Positions 8,739 through 17,231 of a stretch of 55,189 bases of DNA are shown piece by piece. The notes under the pieces are model-generated. The model was not told the origin of the DNA. It made no database searches and worked only from the letters and a program-made list of their open reading frames with translations. The translations under genes were made by a program, and so were the position numbers. Location of the stretch: assembly GCA_964579575.1 (NCBI GenBank), contig CAZOGL010000006.1, forward strand, positions 1 to 55,189. Direction: 5' to 3'. The stretch comes from CAVEFW01 sp964579575 (GTDB taxonomy: Bacteria > Actinomycetota > Coriobacteriia > Coriobacteriales > Eggerthellaceae). Position 1 is the stretch's first letter, and each line of letters opens with the position of its first letter.

Positions 8739-10163
8739 ATGCTTGAGAATCTCTCCGAGCGATTGCAAAATATATTTTCCGGGCTGAAGTCCAAAGGCCG
8801 TCTGACCGAGGATGACATCAATGACGCCATGCGCGAGATTCGACTCGCTCTTCTTGAAGCCGACGTCAACTACAAGGTCGTCAAAGGCTTTGTTGCCCGC
8901 ACCAAGGAGCGCTGCCTCGGTGCCGAGGTTCTTGAAAGCCTCACTCCGGCGCAAAACGTCACCAAGATTGTCATCGACGAGCTGACCGAGCTTCTCGGTC
9001 GCAGCGATTCGAAGCTCGTCCTCTCCAGCCGCATCCCCAATGTCATCATGCTCGTGGGCCTACAAGGATCGGGCAAGACGACCGCCGCTGCAAAGCTTGC
9101 CTACCGTCTCAAGAAACAAAATCACAACCCGTTGCTTGTCGCATGCGACGTTTACCGTCCCGCAGCGGCGGACCAGCTTGAGACCCTCGGCAACGAGATT
9201 GGCGTCCGCGTCTATCGCGGGGACGGCGTCGATCCCGTGGCGATCGCAAAAGAGGGCGTCAAGGACGCAATCGATCATTTCCGCGACGTTGTCATCGTCG
9301 ATACCGCAGGTCGCCTCCATGTTGACGAGGAAATGATGGTTGAGGCCGAAAACATCAAGGCCGCCGTCAAACCCGACCAAATCCTCATGGTTGTCGATGC
9401 CATGACGGGTCAAGACGTCGTCACCGTGGTCAAGGCCTTCGCCGAGCGCGTCGATTTCGACGGTGTCATCATGTCCAAGATGGATGGCGACGCCCGTGGC
9501 GGCGGTGCACTATCCATCCGCGAGGTCACCGGCAAGCCCATCAAGTTCATCTCGCAGGGCGAAAAGCCCAATTCGCTCGAGGAGTTCCACCCTGATCGCA
9601 TGGCCAAGAGAATCCTTGGCATGGGCGATATGGTTTCCCTTATCGAGAACGCAGTGGCGGCCCAAGAGGCAGTCATCGAGGAGGAGCAGGCAGAGCGTCT
9701 CATGAAAGCTCGCCTCACCATGGACGACTTTGTCGACATGAACCGTCAAATCCACAAGATGGGCGGCATCGGCAAACTCATCAGCGCTCTTCCCGGAGGT
9801 GACAAGGCCCTAGGTAGCGGTCAGATCGATGAGGGCGCTCTTGATCGCATGGAGACTATCATCGGTTCCATGACCAAAGAGGAGCGCGCGAAGCCCGAAG
9901 TCCTCAACGGCAGCCGTCGTGCGCGTATCGCATCGGGCGCTGGTGTCACCGTGCGCGAGGTCAACGAGGTGGTGAAGAACTACAACGAGACCAAGAAGAT
10001 GTTGAAAAAGTTCGCCCCCAACGGCGATTTTTCCAACCTCAAGGGCGGCAAGAAAGGAAAGAAAGGCCGCGGAGGCAAGCGTCGGAGACGGATGGGTGTG
10101 CCCGGCATGGGCGGCATCGACATGAAAGAGCTCAAAAAGCTCGCTGACCAGATGTCGAAGTAG
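8739..10163 (+). CDS. ffh: signal recognition particle protein Ffh
   Basis: A 474-residue SRP54 GTPase that binds signal peptides and 4.5S RNA and delivers translating ribosomes to FtsY. It has the N domain, G1 GLQGSGKT (107-114), DTAGR, SKMDGDARGG and a methionine-rich M domain from about residue 325. The M domain includes the RNA-binding segment around NGSRRARIASGAG. The C-terminus is very basic (GKKGKKGRGGKRRRR) and ends in a short helix, as in other actinobacterial Ffh proteins. A purine-rich AAGGAGAA ribosome-binding site precedes the ATG. Confidence 0.97.
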   Translation: MLENLSERLQNIFSGLKSKGRLTEDDINDAMREIRLALLEADVNYKVVKGFVARTKERCLGAEVLESLTPAQNVTKIVIDELTELLGRSDSKLVLSSRIPNVIMLVGLQGSGKTTAAAKLAYRLKKQNHNPLLVACDVYRPAAADQLETLGNEIGVRVYRGDGVDPVAIAKEGVKDAIDHFRDVVIVDTAGRLHVDEEMMVEAENIKAAVKPDQILMVVDAMTGQDVVTVVKAFAERVDFDGVIMSKMDGDARGGGALSIREVTGKPIKFISQGEKPNSLEEFHPDRMAKRILGMGDMVSLIENAVAAQEAVIEEEQAERLMKARLTMDDFVDMNRQIHKMGGIGKLISALPGGDKALGSGQIDEGALDRMETIIGSMTKEERAKPEVLNGSRRARIASGAGVTVREVNEVVKNYNETKKMLKKFAPNGDFSNLKGGKKGKKGRGGKRRRRMGVPGMGGIDMKELKKLADQMSK

Positions 10164-10165
10164 TA

Positions 10166-10194
10166 TTGCTTTTCCAAGAATTTAGCACTAGAAT
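10166..10194 (+). promoter_or_regulatory. probable sigma-70-type promoter for rpsP
   Basis: TTGCTT and TAGAAT are separated by exactly 17 bases in the 105-base gap between ffh and rpsP. This would allow the ribosomal protein operon to be driven separately from ftsY-ffh. It is based on sequence match alone. Confidence 0.5.
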
Positions 10195-10268
10195 TAGTAG
10201 CTGCTGTTTTTCCTGGGGTATTTGCCCTGCGGAATAGGATTGATTAAGGTAAAAAAGGAGTTTAATCC

Positions 10269-10514
10269 ATGGCTGTTAAGATTCGCCTCGCTCGTCACGG
10301 CGCAAAGAAGCGCCCCTACTATCGTATTGTTGTCGCCGACGCCCGCGCACCGCGCGACGGTCGCTTCATCGAGGAGGTTGGCCGTTACAATCCCTGCAGC
10401 GAGCCCAAGCTTATCCAGTTCGACATGGAGAAGGTCGACAAGTGGATCGCCAATGGCGCTCAGCCGACCGACACGGTTGCAAAGCTCCTGGCTAACGCTC
10501 GCAAGGAAGCTTAA
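10269..10514 (+). CDS. rpsP: 30S ribosomal protein S16
   Basis: An 81-residue small-subunit protein that stabilises the 16S rRNA 5' domain. It begins MAVKIRLARHGAKKRPYYR, the standard S16 start, followed by the conserved VVADARAPRDGRFIEEVGRYNP. The ribosome-binding site AAAAAAGGAGTTTAATCC is strong. It heads the rpsP-khpA-rimM-trmD translation-related cluster and lies 5 bases before khpA. Confidence 0.97.
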   Translation: MAVKIRLARHGAKKRPYYRIVVADARAPRDGRFIEEVGRYNPCSEPKLIQFDMEKVDKWIANGAQPTDTVAKLLANARKEA

Positions 10515-10519
10515 GTCCC

Positions 10520-10771
10520 ATGTCTGAGCTGGCTGAGGACATTGTTAGCTTGGTTGAGGCCGTCGTCCTGCCACTCGTTGATTACCCGGATGATTTCCAG
10601 GCAACCGTCTCTGAGGAGTCTGGTGAGATTCTCGTGGAGATGAACGTTAACGAGGAAGACGCTGGCAAGGTCATTGGTCGCCAGGGTCGCGTTATCAAGG
10701 CAATTCGTACGCTTGCGCGTGCAGCTGCCTCTCGTGAGGGCGCTCATGTCGAAGTGGAGCTCATTGATTAA
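10520..10771 (+). CDS. khpA: KH-domain RNA-binding protein KhpA
   Basis: An 83-residue single KH-domain protein (YlqC/KhpA family, formerly DUF1290-type annotation). The KH signature loop is GKVIGRQGRVIKAIR with an intact GxxG (GRQG). In Gram-positive bacteria KhpA pairs with KhpB/Jag to bind RNAs and influence cell elongation; khpB is not in this window. It sits between rpsP and rimM, the conserved position, and its stop codon abuts the rimM start codon. Confidence 0.93.
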   Translation: MSELAEDIVSLVEAVVLPLVDYPDDFQATVSEESGEILVEMNVNEEDAGKVIGRQGRVIKAIRTLARAAASREGAHVEVELID

Positions 10772-11302
10772 ATGCGAGCCTGGTGTGATATAGCCGAGCT
10801 TACCAATACCAAACATCTTAACGGAGGCCTTGTCGTGAGATGCACGGCAGGGCTTCCCTTTTTATTGGAAGAGGGCATGGAGGTCCGTCTCGTGCCCCCC
10901 GTTCTCGATGCACCGCGTTGCGTGACGGTCGCAGATGCCCAATCTCACAGCATTGACGGCGGAGTTGTCTGGTTTGAAGAGGTCAAAGATGCAGCGACGG
11001 CAAAATTGCTCGTCGGCTGCCATTGTCTTGTGTCACGCTCAATTGTCGAGGAGTTGACCAAACGCGTACGTATCGACAACGAGGAGTTCGATATCTCCGG
11101 ATGGGAAGCCTACGATGAGGATCAGGGCTTTTTGGGAACCGTCGTCGAGATTCGCGAGATGCCCGGTCAGATGATGCTCATCATCGATCGATGCACGTGC
11201 GAGCCTCTCATGGTCCCCATGGTCAACGAATTCATAACTGCTATCGACGAAGAGGGGCAAAAACTCCACCTCAGCGTTCCTGCCGGAATCCTTACCCTGT
11301 AG
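10772..11302 (+). CDS. rimM: ribosome maturation factor RimM
   Basis: A 176-residue 16S rRNA processing factor that binds S19 during 30S head assembly. The N-terminal beta-barrel contains the usual RimM start pattern, here ADIAELTNTKHLNGGLVVR, with KHLNGG in place of the common THGLKG. A PRC-barrel domain follows, with YDEDQGFLGTVVEI and the typical VPMVNEFI end. The start codon directly follows the khpA stop, so translation is probably coupled. The motif is diverged at the N-terminus but context and the PRC barrel make the call firm. Confidence 0.9.
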   Translation: MRAWCDIAELTNTKHLNGGLVVRCTAGLPFLLEEGMEVRLVPPVLDAPRCVTVADAQSHSIDGGVVWFEEVKDAATAKLLVGCHCLVSRSIVEELTKRVRIDNEEFDISGWEAYDEDQGFLGTVVEIREMPGQMMLIIDRCTCEPLMVPMVNEFITAIDEEGQKLHLSVPAGILTL

Positions 11303-11312
11303 GTGCATTGCC

Positions 11313-12119
11313 ATGATTATCGAGACACTTTCGACATTTCCCTCGATGTTTGACTCCGTTATGGGGTCTTCCATGATGCGTATCGCACAAGAGAAGGGGA
11401 TTATCGACTTTACCGCGTACGATTTGCGCGATTGGACCTACGACCGCCACCGTACCACCGATGATGAGCCTTATGGGGGCGGCGTTGGCCTCGTCATGAA
11501 ATGCGAACCGATCTTTGACGCCTATGATGCTCTTTGCGGCATCCGCGATCTCACCGAAGCGCAAGAGGCGGCCGCCTGTCCTCCCACCGGTTGCAAACCT
11601 CGTCACGCGGACGGAGTACGACCTTGTACCGTCTTCCTTTCGCCCACTGGCGAACGCTTCGACGACAAGATCGCGCTTGAGCTCGCAAAAGAGGAGCGAC
11701 TGCTCTTCGTCTGCGGACATTATGAGGGCATTGACGAACGCGCCTATGACCTCGCTGACCGGATTATCTCTCTTGGCGATTATGTTTTGACCAGCGGGGA
11801 ACTCGCATCGATGGTCATAATTGACGCAGTGGTGCGCAAACTTCCCGGGGTCCTTGGAGCCGAGACGGGCGCTCTCGAGGAAAGCTTCAGCGACGGTCTC
11901 CTTGAGTTCCCTCAATACACACGGCCTGGCACCTTTCGCGACAAGGAAGTTCCGCCCGTCCTCCTCTCCGGAAACCATGCTGCCATAGCGACCTGGCGCC
12001 ACGAGGAAAGCCTCCGAAGAACAGCCCAGTTCCGACCGGATCTCTTAGCATACGTCCACCTTTCTGATTCCGACCGCGTATTCTTAGACAACGCTGGCCT
12101 TTTGACCGAAAACGGGTAG
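11313..12119 (+). CDS. trmD: tRNA (guanine-N1)-methyltransferase TrmD
   Basis: A 268-residue SPOUT methyltransferase that makes m1G37 in tRNAs using S-adenosylmethionine and so prevents +1 frameshifting. The knot-forming motifs are intact: YGGGVGLVMK, CGHYEGIDERAYDL, ISLGDYVLTSGELA, and the tail QYTRPGTFRDKEVPPVLLSG. The length is typical. It starts 10 bases after rimM and is followed by lepB, an order common in this gene cluster. Confidence 0.96.
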   Translation: MIIETLSTFPSMFDSVMGSSMMRIAQEKGIIDFTAYDLRDWTYDRHRTTDDEPYGGGVGLVMKCEPIFDAYDALCGIRDLTEAQEAAACPPTGCKPRHADGVRPCTVFLSPTGERFDDKIALELAKEERLLFVCGHYEGIDERAYDLADRIISLGDYVLTSGELASMVIIDAVVRKLPGVLGAETGALEESFSDGLLEFPQYTRPGTFRDKEVPPVLLSGNHAAIATWRHEESLRRTAQFRPDLLAYVHLSDSDRVFLDNAGLLTENG

Positions 12120-12185
12120 TGAAAAGCGGTATGATTGGTAGCCACGCTGCAAACGTACGATTACAAGAGGGGAGACGCCTCAAAC

Positions 12186-12761
12186 ATGGCTGAGCATGCG
12201 GCTGAAGAGTTTCAGAATCAGAAACCGAAAAAAACCCGCAAGATTTTCAATTTGTTCGTTGAGATCGTTGTTATTTTGGCGATTGTGTTCGGTCTGTCCT
12301 TCCTTCTTCGTACCTTCGTGTTTGGCGCTTATGCCATCCCCTCGGCCTCCATGGAGACCACAATCATGACCGGCGATATGGTCTTCTCCGAAAAGGTCAG
12401 CTATTACGTCCGAGCCCCTCAATCAGGGGATATCGTCACCTTCACCGACCCCGAGACCCCTAGTCGCACCCTCATCAAACGCGTCATCGCCACCGAGGGA
12501 CAAACGATTACGCTCAAAGATGGCAAGGTGCTTGTTGACGGTGTAGCCCTCGACGAGGAGTACACAAACGGCAAGCCCAGCTATGAGCTGGCAAGCACGA
12601 TTACCTTTCCGTATACCGTTCCACAGGGATATGTGTGGGTCATGGGAGACAACCGCACGAACTCCCAGGACTCGCGTTACTTCGGCGCCATCCCGGTTTC
12701 CTCGATCACCGGTAGGGCCGCCATCATCTATTGGCCGCTCAATCACCTGGGACTTCTGTAG
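12186..12761 (+). CDS. lepB: signal peptidase I
   Basis: A 191-residue membrane serine protease that removes signal peptides from exported proteins. One N-terminal transmembrane helix spans about residues 22-43. The catalytic serine is S55 in IPSASM and the catalytic lysine is K98 in RTLIKRV, with the further conserved box MGDNRTNSQDSRYFG. ATG 12186 is chosen over TTG 12135 because GAGGGGAG lies 11 bases upstream and the upstream residues are not conserved. Its placement after the SRP genes groups export functions together. Confidence 0.94.
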   Translation: MAEHAAEEFQNQKPKKTRKIFNLFVEIVVILAIVFGLSFLLRTFVFGAYAIPSASMETTIMTGDMVFSEKVSYYVRAPQSGDIVTFTDPETPSRTLIKRVIATEGQTITLKDGKVLVDGVALDEEYTNGKPSYELASTITFPYTVPQGYVWVMGDNRTNSQDSRYFGAIPVSSITGRAAIIYWPLNHLGLL

Positions 12762-12813
12762 ACCCACATTTTGATAGTTAGGTAGTTATCAGTTAGAGAG
12801 AAGAAGGAGAGCA

Positions 12814-13764
12814 ATGTCTGACCCTTGTTCTGGCAACGATGCGAAAAAGTTGCCGCCCACCTTCCAAGATTGCATCATGAACCTGCAGGCCTATTGGGCA
12901 AAACAGGGTTGTGTCGTGCTCCAACCTTATGACAATGAGGTAGGTGCAGGCACCAACGCCCCCGCCACCACCCTACGCGCACTCGGCCCGGATACTTGGC
13001 GCACTTGCTACGTGCAAGGGTGTCGTCGTCCTGCCGATGGACGCTATGGCGAGAACCCGAACCGTTTGCAGTTCTACTATCAATTCCAGGTGCTCATCAA
13101 GCCGAGCCCGGACAATATTCAAGATCTCTACCTTGGCAGCCTTGAGGCAATCGGTATCAATCCCGCTGAGCATGATGTTCGCTTTGTCGAGGACGACTGG
13201 GAGAGCCCGACCTTAGGCGCTTGGGGCCTTGGATGGGAAGTCTGGATCGATGGCATGGAGTGCACCCAATTCACCTACTTCCAACAAGTCGGCGGATTTG
13301 AGTGCGATCCCGTTCCTGTCGAGATCGCATACGGCCTTGAGCGTATGATCATGTATGTCCAGGGCGTGGACTCCGTTTACGACATCGTATGGTCTCGCGG
13401 CGATGATGGGGTCACCTTCACCTACGGCGACGTCTATCTCGAGAACGAGAAGCAATACTCCGCATACAACTTCGAGGTCGCGGATACCGACTTCTTGTTC
13501 CAAGAGTTCGCAGATCGCGAGAAGGAATGCATGAAGACACTTCGTGCCGACCTGCCGCTTCCGGCCTATGACAGCGTCCTGAAATGTTGCCATACGTTCA
13601 ACCTGCTTGATGCACGCGGTGTCATATCCGCCACTGAGCGTATGCACTACATCCTTCGCGTGCGCACGCTCGCCAAGGCTTGCTGCGCCTCCTACATGAA
13701 AAACGTCGTAGGAATGGACGTCGAGGTTGAGTTGCCCGAGCCTACCGAGGATAAGGAGGCATAG
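12814..13764 (+). CDS. glyQ: glycyl-tRNA synthetase alpha subunit
   Basis: A 316-residue class II catalytic subunit of the heterotetrameric (alpha2beta2) glycyl-tRNA synthetase. It carries TFQDCIMNLQAYWAKQGC, the motif 2 region YVQGCRRPADGRYGENPNR, and motif 3-like PVEIAYGLERMIMY. The ribosome-binding site is GAAGAAGGAGAGCA. The leader is too short (52 bases after lepB) to hold a T-box riboswitch. It is 2 bases before glyS, so the two subunits are co-expressed. Confidence 0.97.
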   Translation: MSDPCSGNDAKKLPPTFQDCIMNLQAYWAKQGCVVLQPYDNEVGAGTNAPATTLRALGPDTWRTCYVQGCRRPADGRYGENPNRLQFYYQFQVLIKPSPDNIQDLYLGSLEAIGINPAEHDVRFVEDDWESPTLGAWGLGWEVWIDGMECTQFTYFQQVGGFECDPVPVEIAYGLERMIMYVQGVDSVYDIVWSRGDDGVTFTYGDVYLENEKQYSAYNFEVADTDFLFQEFADREKECMKTLRADLPLPAYDSVLKCCHTFNLLDARGVISATERMHYILRVRTLAKACCASYMKNVVGMDVEVELPEPTEDKEA

Positions 13765-13766
13765 AC

Positions 13767-15848
13767 ATGACTGCACTGAAAACGCTTGCCTTCGAAATTG
13801 GCACTGAGGAAATTCCCGCATTCGATCTGAAGAACGCGGTCAACCAACTCAAGAAGATGGTCCCTGAGGCCATGGGCGGCCTGAATATCCCCTTTGGTGA
13901 GGTCGCCATCTACTCGAGCCCTCGTCGCCTCATCGTTATCGTCAAAGACGTTGCTGACGCTACCGAGGCGATCGACGAGGTCTTCCGTGGACCTGCAGCC
14001 AAAATAGCATTCGATGCGGATGGCAATCCCACCAAAGCGGCGATCGGTTTTGCCCGCGGCAAGGGCTTAAGCGTCGACGACCTCGAGCGTCGTGATGAGA
14101 ACGGCACGGAGTATGTATTCGCCACCCGCCATGTTGACGCGAAAAACACGATCGATTTGTTGCCTGAGGTCCTCAAGGGCCTGATTACGGGCCTCTCTTG
14201 GCCGCGAAGCTGCCGTTGGGCTTGCAACCGCGAGTTGTTCACCCGTCCGGTCCGTTGGATTGTGGCCCTTCTCGGCGATGAGATTGTCCCCGTGGAGTTC
14301 GCAGGGCTCAAAGCCTCTCGCCAGACCATGGGTCACCGCGTCCTTGCCCCTGGTTTTCACGAGGTCGCCACTGCCGATGACTTGATCGATGTCGTTCGCA
14401 GCGCAAAAGTCGTTCCCAGCCAAGCCGAGCGAGAAGCCATTATCCGAGCAGGTGTTGCTGAGGCGGAGAAGACCACCGGCCTTTCTTGTGAGATGGATCC
14501 CAAGACCCTCACCGAGGTCATCAACCTCTCCGAGTATCCCACGGTCCTTGTCGCGCAATTTGATGAGCTCTTCCTCAAGGTTCCTGAGGAGATCATCGTC
14601 GATTCCATGCTCAGTAACCAGCGTTACTTCCCGCTCTACGACAAAGACCATAAGCTTTCAAACAAGTTTATTGTTGTCTCCAACGGCGATCCTGCCTTTG
14701 CCGACAACATCATCGATGGTAACCAACGCGTCGTTGCCGCTCGACTCTATGACGCCAAGTTCTTCTATGACGAGGATCTCAAGAAACCGCTTGAGGCCTA
14801 CGTGCCCAAATTGGACACCGTCGTCTTCCAAGAGGAGCTCGGCACGGTCCTCGAGAAGACGCACCGTGTGACTGCCCTCGCAAAACATCTCGCGATTGAT
14901 GCGGGACTATCCGACACGGATGCTGCGGACGCCGAGCGCGCCGCCTACCTTGCAAAGGCTGACCTTGTCACAAGTGCGGTCATCGAGTTTACGAGTGTCC
15001 AGGGCATCATGGGCTCCTACTACGCAACGGCAGCTGGTGAGACCGACCAGGTCGCCCAAGCGATTGCAGATCACTACAAACCCCGCTTCTCCGGCGACAA
15101 CCCTCCGGCTTCCAAGGTAGGGTGCGTCGTCGCCATGGCCGACAAGCTTGATACGATCTGCGGCCTGTTCGCCATAGGACAGGGGCCGACGGGATCTTCC
15201 GACCCCTTCGCGCTCCGACGCTCCGCTATCGGCATCGTCTCCATCCTAGGCGAGCTCGACGGCGTATCCCTAGTTGGGGCCATCGACTCATCCCTAAATA
15301 CCCTTGCAAAATCCGTCTCGTTTGATATCGACGAGACTCGTGCGCAGGTTATCGACTTCTTTATCGCCCGCACAAAGGTTATCGCCAAGGACAGGGGCAA
15401 TTCCCAAGATGCGATCGAGGCTGTCCTCGCCGCAAACGTCGAGGAGCCGATCGAGATCCTCCGCAGGGTTGCCGCCCTTGAGTCTGCCCGTTCCAACCAA
15501 CCGGAGGCTTTCGAGGACTTGGCAACGGCCTTTGCACGCGCAAGCAACCTTGCCGACGCAAAGGCGGGTACGAAATATGACACCGATGCCCTCACCGACG
15601 TCCAGCGCTCGTTGAGTGATGCTGTCATCGAAGCCGAGTCGCAGGTCGCACATGCACTAGAGGAGGGTGACTATGCGGCAGCGCTCGATTGCCTAGCATC
15701 TCTTCGCGCTCCCATCGACGAGTTCTTTGAGAACGTCATGGTCATGGATGACGACCTTGCGGTCCGCGCCACCAATATGCAATTGCTCAATCGTTTCACC
15801 GCAGTGTTCGCAAACGTTGCGGATATGAGCCAATTGGTAAAGAAGTAG
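13767..15848 (+). CDS. glyS: glycyl-tRNA synthetase beta subunit
   Basis: A 693-residue tRNA-binding beta subunit. It opens with the family start TLAFEIGTEEIPAFDL and has the conserved LSWPRSCRWACNRELFTRPVRWIVALLG segment and an HD-like region around YLAKADLVTSAVIEFT. The C-terminal anticodon-binding part ends with FFENVMVMDDDLAVRATNM. The length is standard. A strong bidirectional terminator follows about 70 bases downstream. Confidence 0.97.
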   Translation: MTALKTLAFEIGTEEIPAFDLKNAVNQLKKMVPEAMGGLNIPFGEVAIYSSPRRLIVIVKDVADATEAIDEVFRGPAAKIAFDADGNPTKAAIGFARGKGLSVDDLERRDENGTEYVFATRHVDAKNTIDLLPEVLKGLITGLSWPRSCRWACNRELFTRPVRWIVALLGDEIVPVEFAGLKASRQTMGHRVLAPGFHEVATADDLIDVVRSAKVVPSQAEREAIIRAGVAEAEKTTGLSCEMDPKTLTEVINLSEYPTVLVAQFDELFLKVPEEIIVDSMLSNQRYFPLYDKDHKLSNKFIVVSNGDPAFADNIIDGNQRVVAARLYDAKFFYDEDLKKPLEAYVPKLDTVVFQEELGTVLEKTHRVTALAKHLAIDAGLSDTDAADAERAAYLAKADLVTSAVIEFTSVQGIMGSYYATAAGETDQVAQAIADHYKPRFSGDNPPASKVGCVVAMADKLDTICGLFAIGQGPTGSSDPFALRRSAIGIVSILGELDGVSLVGAIDSSLNTLAKSVSFDIDETRAQVIDFFIARTKVIAKDRGNSQDAIEAVLAANVEEPIEILRRVAALESARSNQPEAFEDLATAFARASNLADAKAGTKYDTDALTDVQRSLSDAVIEAESQVAHALEEGDYAAALDCLASLRAPIDEFFENVMVMDDDLAVRATNMQLLNRFTAVFANVADMSQLVKK

Positions 15849-15916
15849 GTTTTTCGGGCACATCTTACTTAGGACGCGCATTTTCGGGTGCGCCTCCCAA
15901 GCCGTCACCGAGTTTA

Positions 15917-15950
15917 AAAAGGAGCCACGAAGCGTTTCGTGGCTCCTTTT
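15917..15950. terminator. bidirectional intrinsic terminator between glyS and mntP
   Basis: A perfect 15-bp stem (AAAAGGAGCCACGAA / TTCGTGGCTCCTTTT) with a GCGT loop. It provides a T-tract in both directions, so it can end glyS on the plus strand and mntP on the minus strand. Confidence 0.92.
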
Positions 15951-16038
15951 GTCGCTATGCCGCCGTGTGTCTCCGCCGTGAATTTATGCCCCAGGTCTCG
16001 CGAACGAAACTTTACCTGCGACGACTAGTTACGAAGGG

Positions 16039-16623
16039 CTAGAAGGGCAAAAGACCGTAATGCTCGAGCACGACCTTGACCCCGATGAGGATAAGGACGA
16101 TGCCTCCGATTATGGTCGACGGCTTCTCGAATCGAGAACCGAATTGATTACCTATGGCAACTCCTCCAAAGCTGATGGCGAACGTGGTCAAGCCGATAAG
16201 CGCTATTGCCGAAAGGATATCAACACCTAAGAAGGCAAAGGATATGCCCATGGCCAAAGCGTCGATAGAAGTGGCGATTGCAAGCATGAACAGCTCTTTC
16301 AGGTCAAGTTTCGCCTTGTCCTCGTCAACTTCGTCAGGCTCATTATCGCGAAACGCATCAAAAAGCATCTTTGCGCCTATGAACAACAACAAGGCAAAGG
16401 CAATCCAGTGGGAGATCGCTGTAACGTAGGTGGCAAAGCTATAGGCGAGCAAATAGCCAACCAACGGCATCAGAGCTTGGAACCCGCCAAAGAACAACGC
16501 GATGACGAAGGCATGCCTCCAATTGATTGTTTTCATACCCAAGCCTTTGCAAATCGACACAGCAAAGGCGTCCATGGAAAGACCTACGCCAACCAAAAAC
16601 AGCTCAAATAAGCCCACGAACAT
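16039..16623 (-). CDS. mntP: manganese efflux pump MntP
   Basis: A 194-residue polytopic membrane protein with about six hydrophobic helices, of the MntP (YebN/DUF204) family that exports Mn2+. The two repeat halves carry the conserved acidic helix motifs GVGLSMDAFAVSICKG (D18) and IATSIDALAMGISFAF. The start at 16623 (MFVGLFELFL) is chosen because a longer reading from 16719 would translate the terminator hairpin of the leader. The leader contains a yybP-ykoY-type Mn2+ riboswitch, which independently supports manganese as substrate. Confidence 0.93.
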   Translation of the reverse strand: MFVGLFELFLVGVGLSMDAFAVSICKGLGMKTINWRHAFVIALFFGGFQALMPLVGYLLAYSFATYVTAISHWIAFALLLFIGAKMLFDAFRDNEPDEVDEDKAKLDLKELFMLAIATSIDALAMGISFAFLGVDILSAIALIGLTTFAISFGGVAIGNQFGSRFEKPSTIIGGIVLILIGVKVVLEHYGLLPF

Positions 16624-16657
16624 CACCCCTATTCGCAAAGACCTTATCGTCTCTCGT

Positions 16658-16713
16658 AAAAAAAGACTCGTGACGTCCGCGGACCAATCAACATCCGCAA
16701 GCGTCACGAGTCT
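16658..16713 (-). terminator. riboswitch-controlled terminator in the mntP leader
   Basis: Read on the minus strand, AGACTCGTGACG (from 16713) pairs with CGTCACGAGTCT (to 16665) and is followed by seven T residues (16664-16658), 35 bases before the mntP ATG. The 5' arm shares CTCGTGA with the closing stem of the upstream aptamer, so the two structures exclude each other. Confidence 0.88.
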
Positions 16714-16798
16714 CGACATTGAAGGTGCACCAGACGGAATCCGTCAGCATGTTGGCAACACCACGTGCAATGCACGCTTCTACTCCCTCGTAAAGCAT
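16702..16798 (-). ncRNA. yybP-ykoY family Mn2+ riboswitch aptamer
   Basis: On the minus strand the leader reads ACGAGGGAGTAG near 16791, then GCCAACATGCTGAC near 16756, CTGGTGCACC, and a closing GAGACTCGT. These match the order of the conserved yybP-ykoY blocks (GGGGAGUAG, CAACA/CUG and a GAGACU-type 3' end). The closing helix P1 can form between TTACGAG and CTCGTGA. Ligand binding would stabilise P1, block the overlapping terminator and switch mntP on, as known for Mn2+-sensing members. A covariance-model hit was not computed; the assignment rests on motif order and the neighbouring gene. Confidence 0.85.
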
Positions 16799-16802
16799 TG
16801 CC

Positions 16803-16831
16803 AGTGTACAGGTAGGGGATAGCGGTGTCAA
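16803..16831 (-). promoter_or_regulatory. promoter of the mntP riboswitch transcript
   Basis: On the minus strand, a consensus TTGACA (16831-16826) and TACACT (16808-16803) are separated by 17 bases. The predicted start near 16797 places the first transcribed bases exactly at the 5' side of the aptamer. Confidence 0.8.
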
Positions 16832-16875
16832 TCAAAGAAAGAGGGGGAGGACGGATGGGCAGTTGGGTGATCGGA

Positions 16876-17131
16876 CAGTCAGGTTGCCATGCAACCGTGC
16901 AGCTGGGTTGCCAAGCAACCAGACCGCCGGATAGTCAGGTTGCNNNNNNNNNNNNNNNNNNNNNNNNNNNNNNNNNNNNNNNNNNNNNNNNNNNNNNNNN
17001 NNNNNNNNNNNNNNNNNNNNNNNNNNNNNNNNNNNNNNNNNNNATGCAACCGTGCAGCTGGGTTGCCAAGCAACCAGACCGCCGGATAGTCAGGTTGCCA
17101 CGCAACCGTGCAGCTGGGTTGCCATGCAACC
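16876..17131. repeat. 56-bp tandem repeat with embedded GGTTGC palindromes
   Basis: A 56-bp unit beginning CAGCTGGGTTGCC occurs at 16900, 17055 and 17111, the first two separated by an N gap. Each unit holds two short hairpins of the form GGTTGC-CAN-GCAACC, alternately 24 and 32 bases apart. The array lies between the mntP promoter and the metal-repressor promoter in about 440 bases without genes. Spacers also are repeated, but they are not unique sequences, so this is not a CRISPR. The copy number is uncertain because of the gap. Confidence 0.85.
16944..17043. other. assembly gap (100 N) flanked by an identical 55-mer
   Basis: Exactly 100 N. The 55 bases before the gap (16889-16943) are identical to the 55 bases after it (17044-17098), as expected when two contigs that share a k-mer end are scaffolded without merging. 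The true sequence could be a simple overlap or a longer run of the 56-bp repeat. Confidence 0.9.
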
Positions 17132-17203
17132 AAACAGCCAACTCGCCAGCCAGTCAAGTCGTCGAGCACCCTAACACCTTGTGTAAAAAATTCCAACTTC
17201 ATC

Positions 17204-17231
17204 TTGACATATGAACAATCGTTCATATAAT
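17204..17231 (+). promoter_or_regulatory. promoter of the metal-resistance operon
   Basis: Perfect consensus TTGACA (17204-17209) and TATAAT (17226-17231) are separated by 16 bases. The first operator palindrome occupies the spacer and overlaps the -10, so repressor binding would block RNA polymerase directly. Confidence 0.88.

Noticed and set aside
16876..17131. Possible CRISPR array
   Set aside because: The whole 56-bp unit is repeated, so there are no unique spacers, and no cas gene is present.
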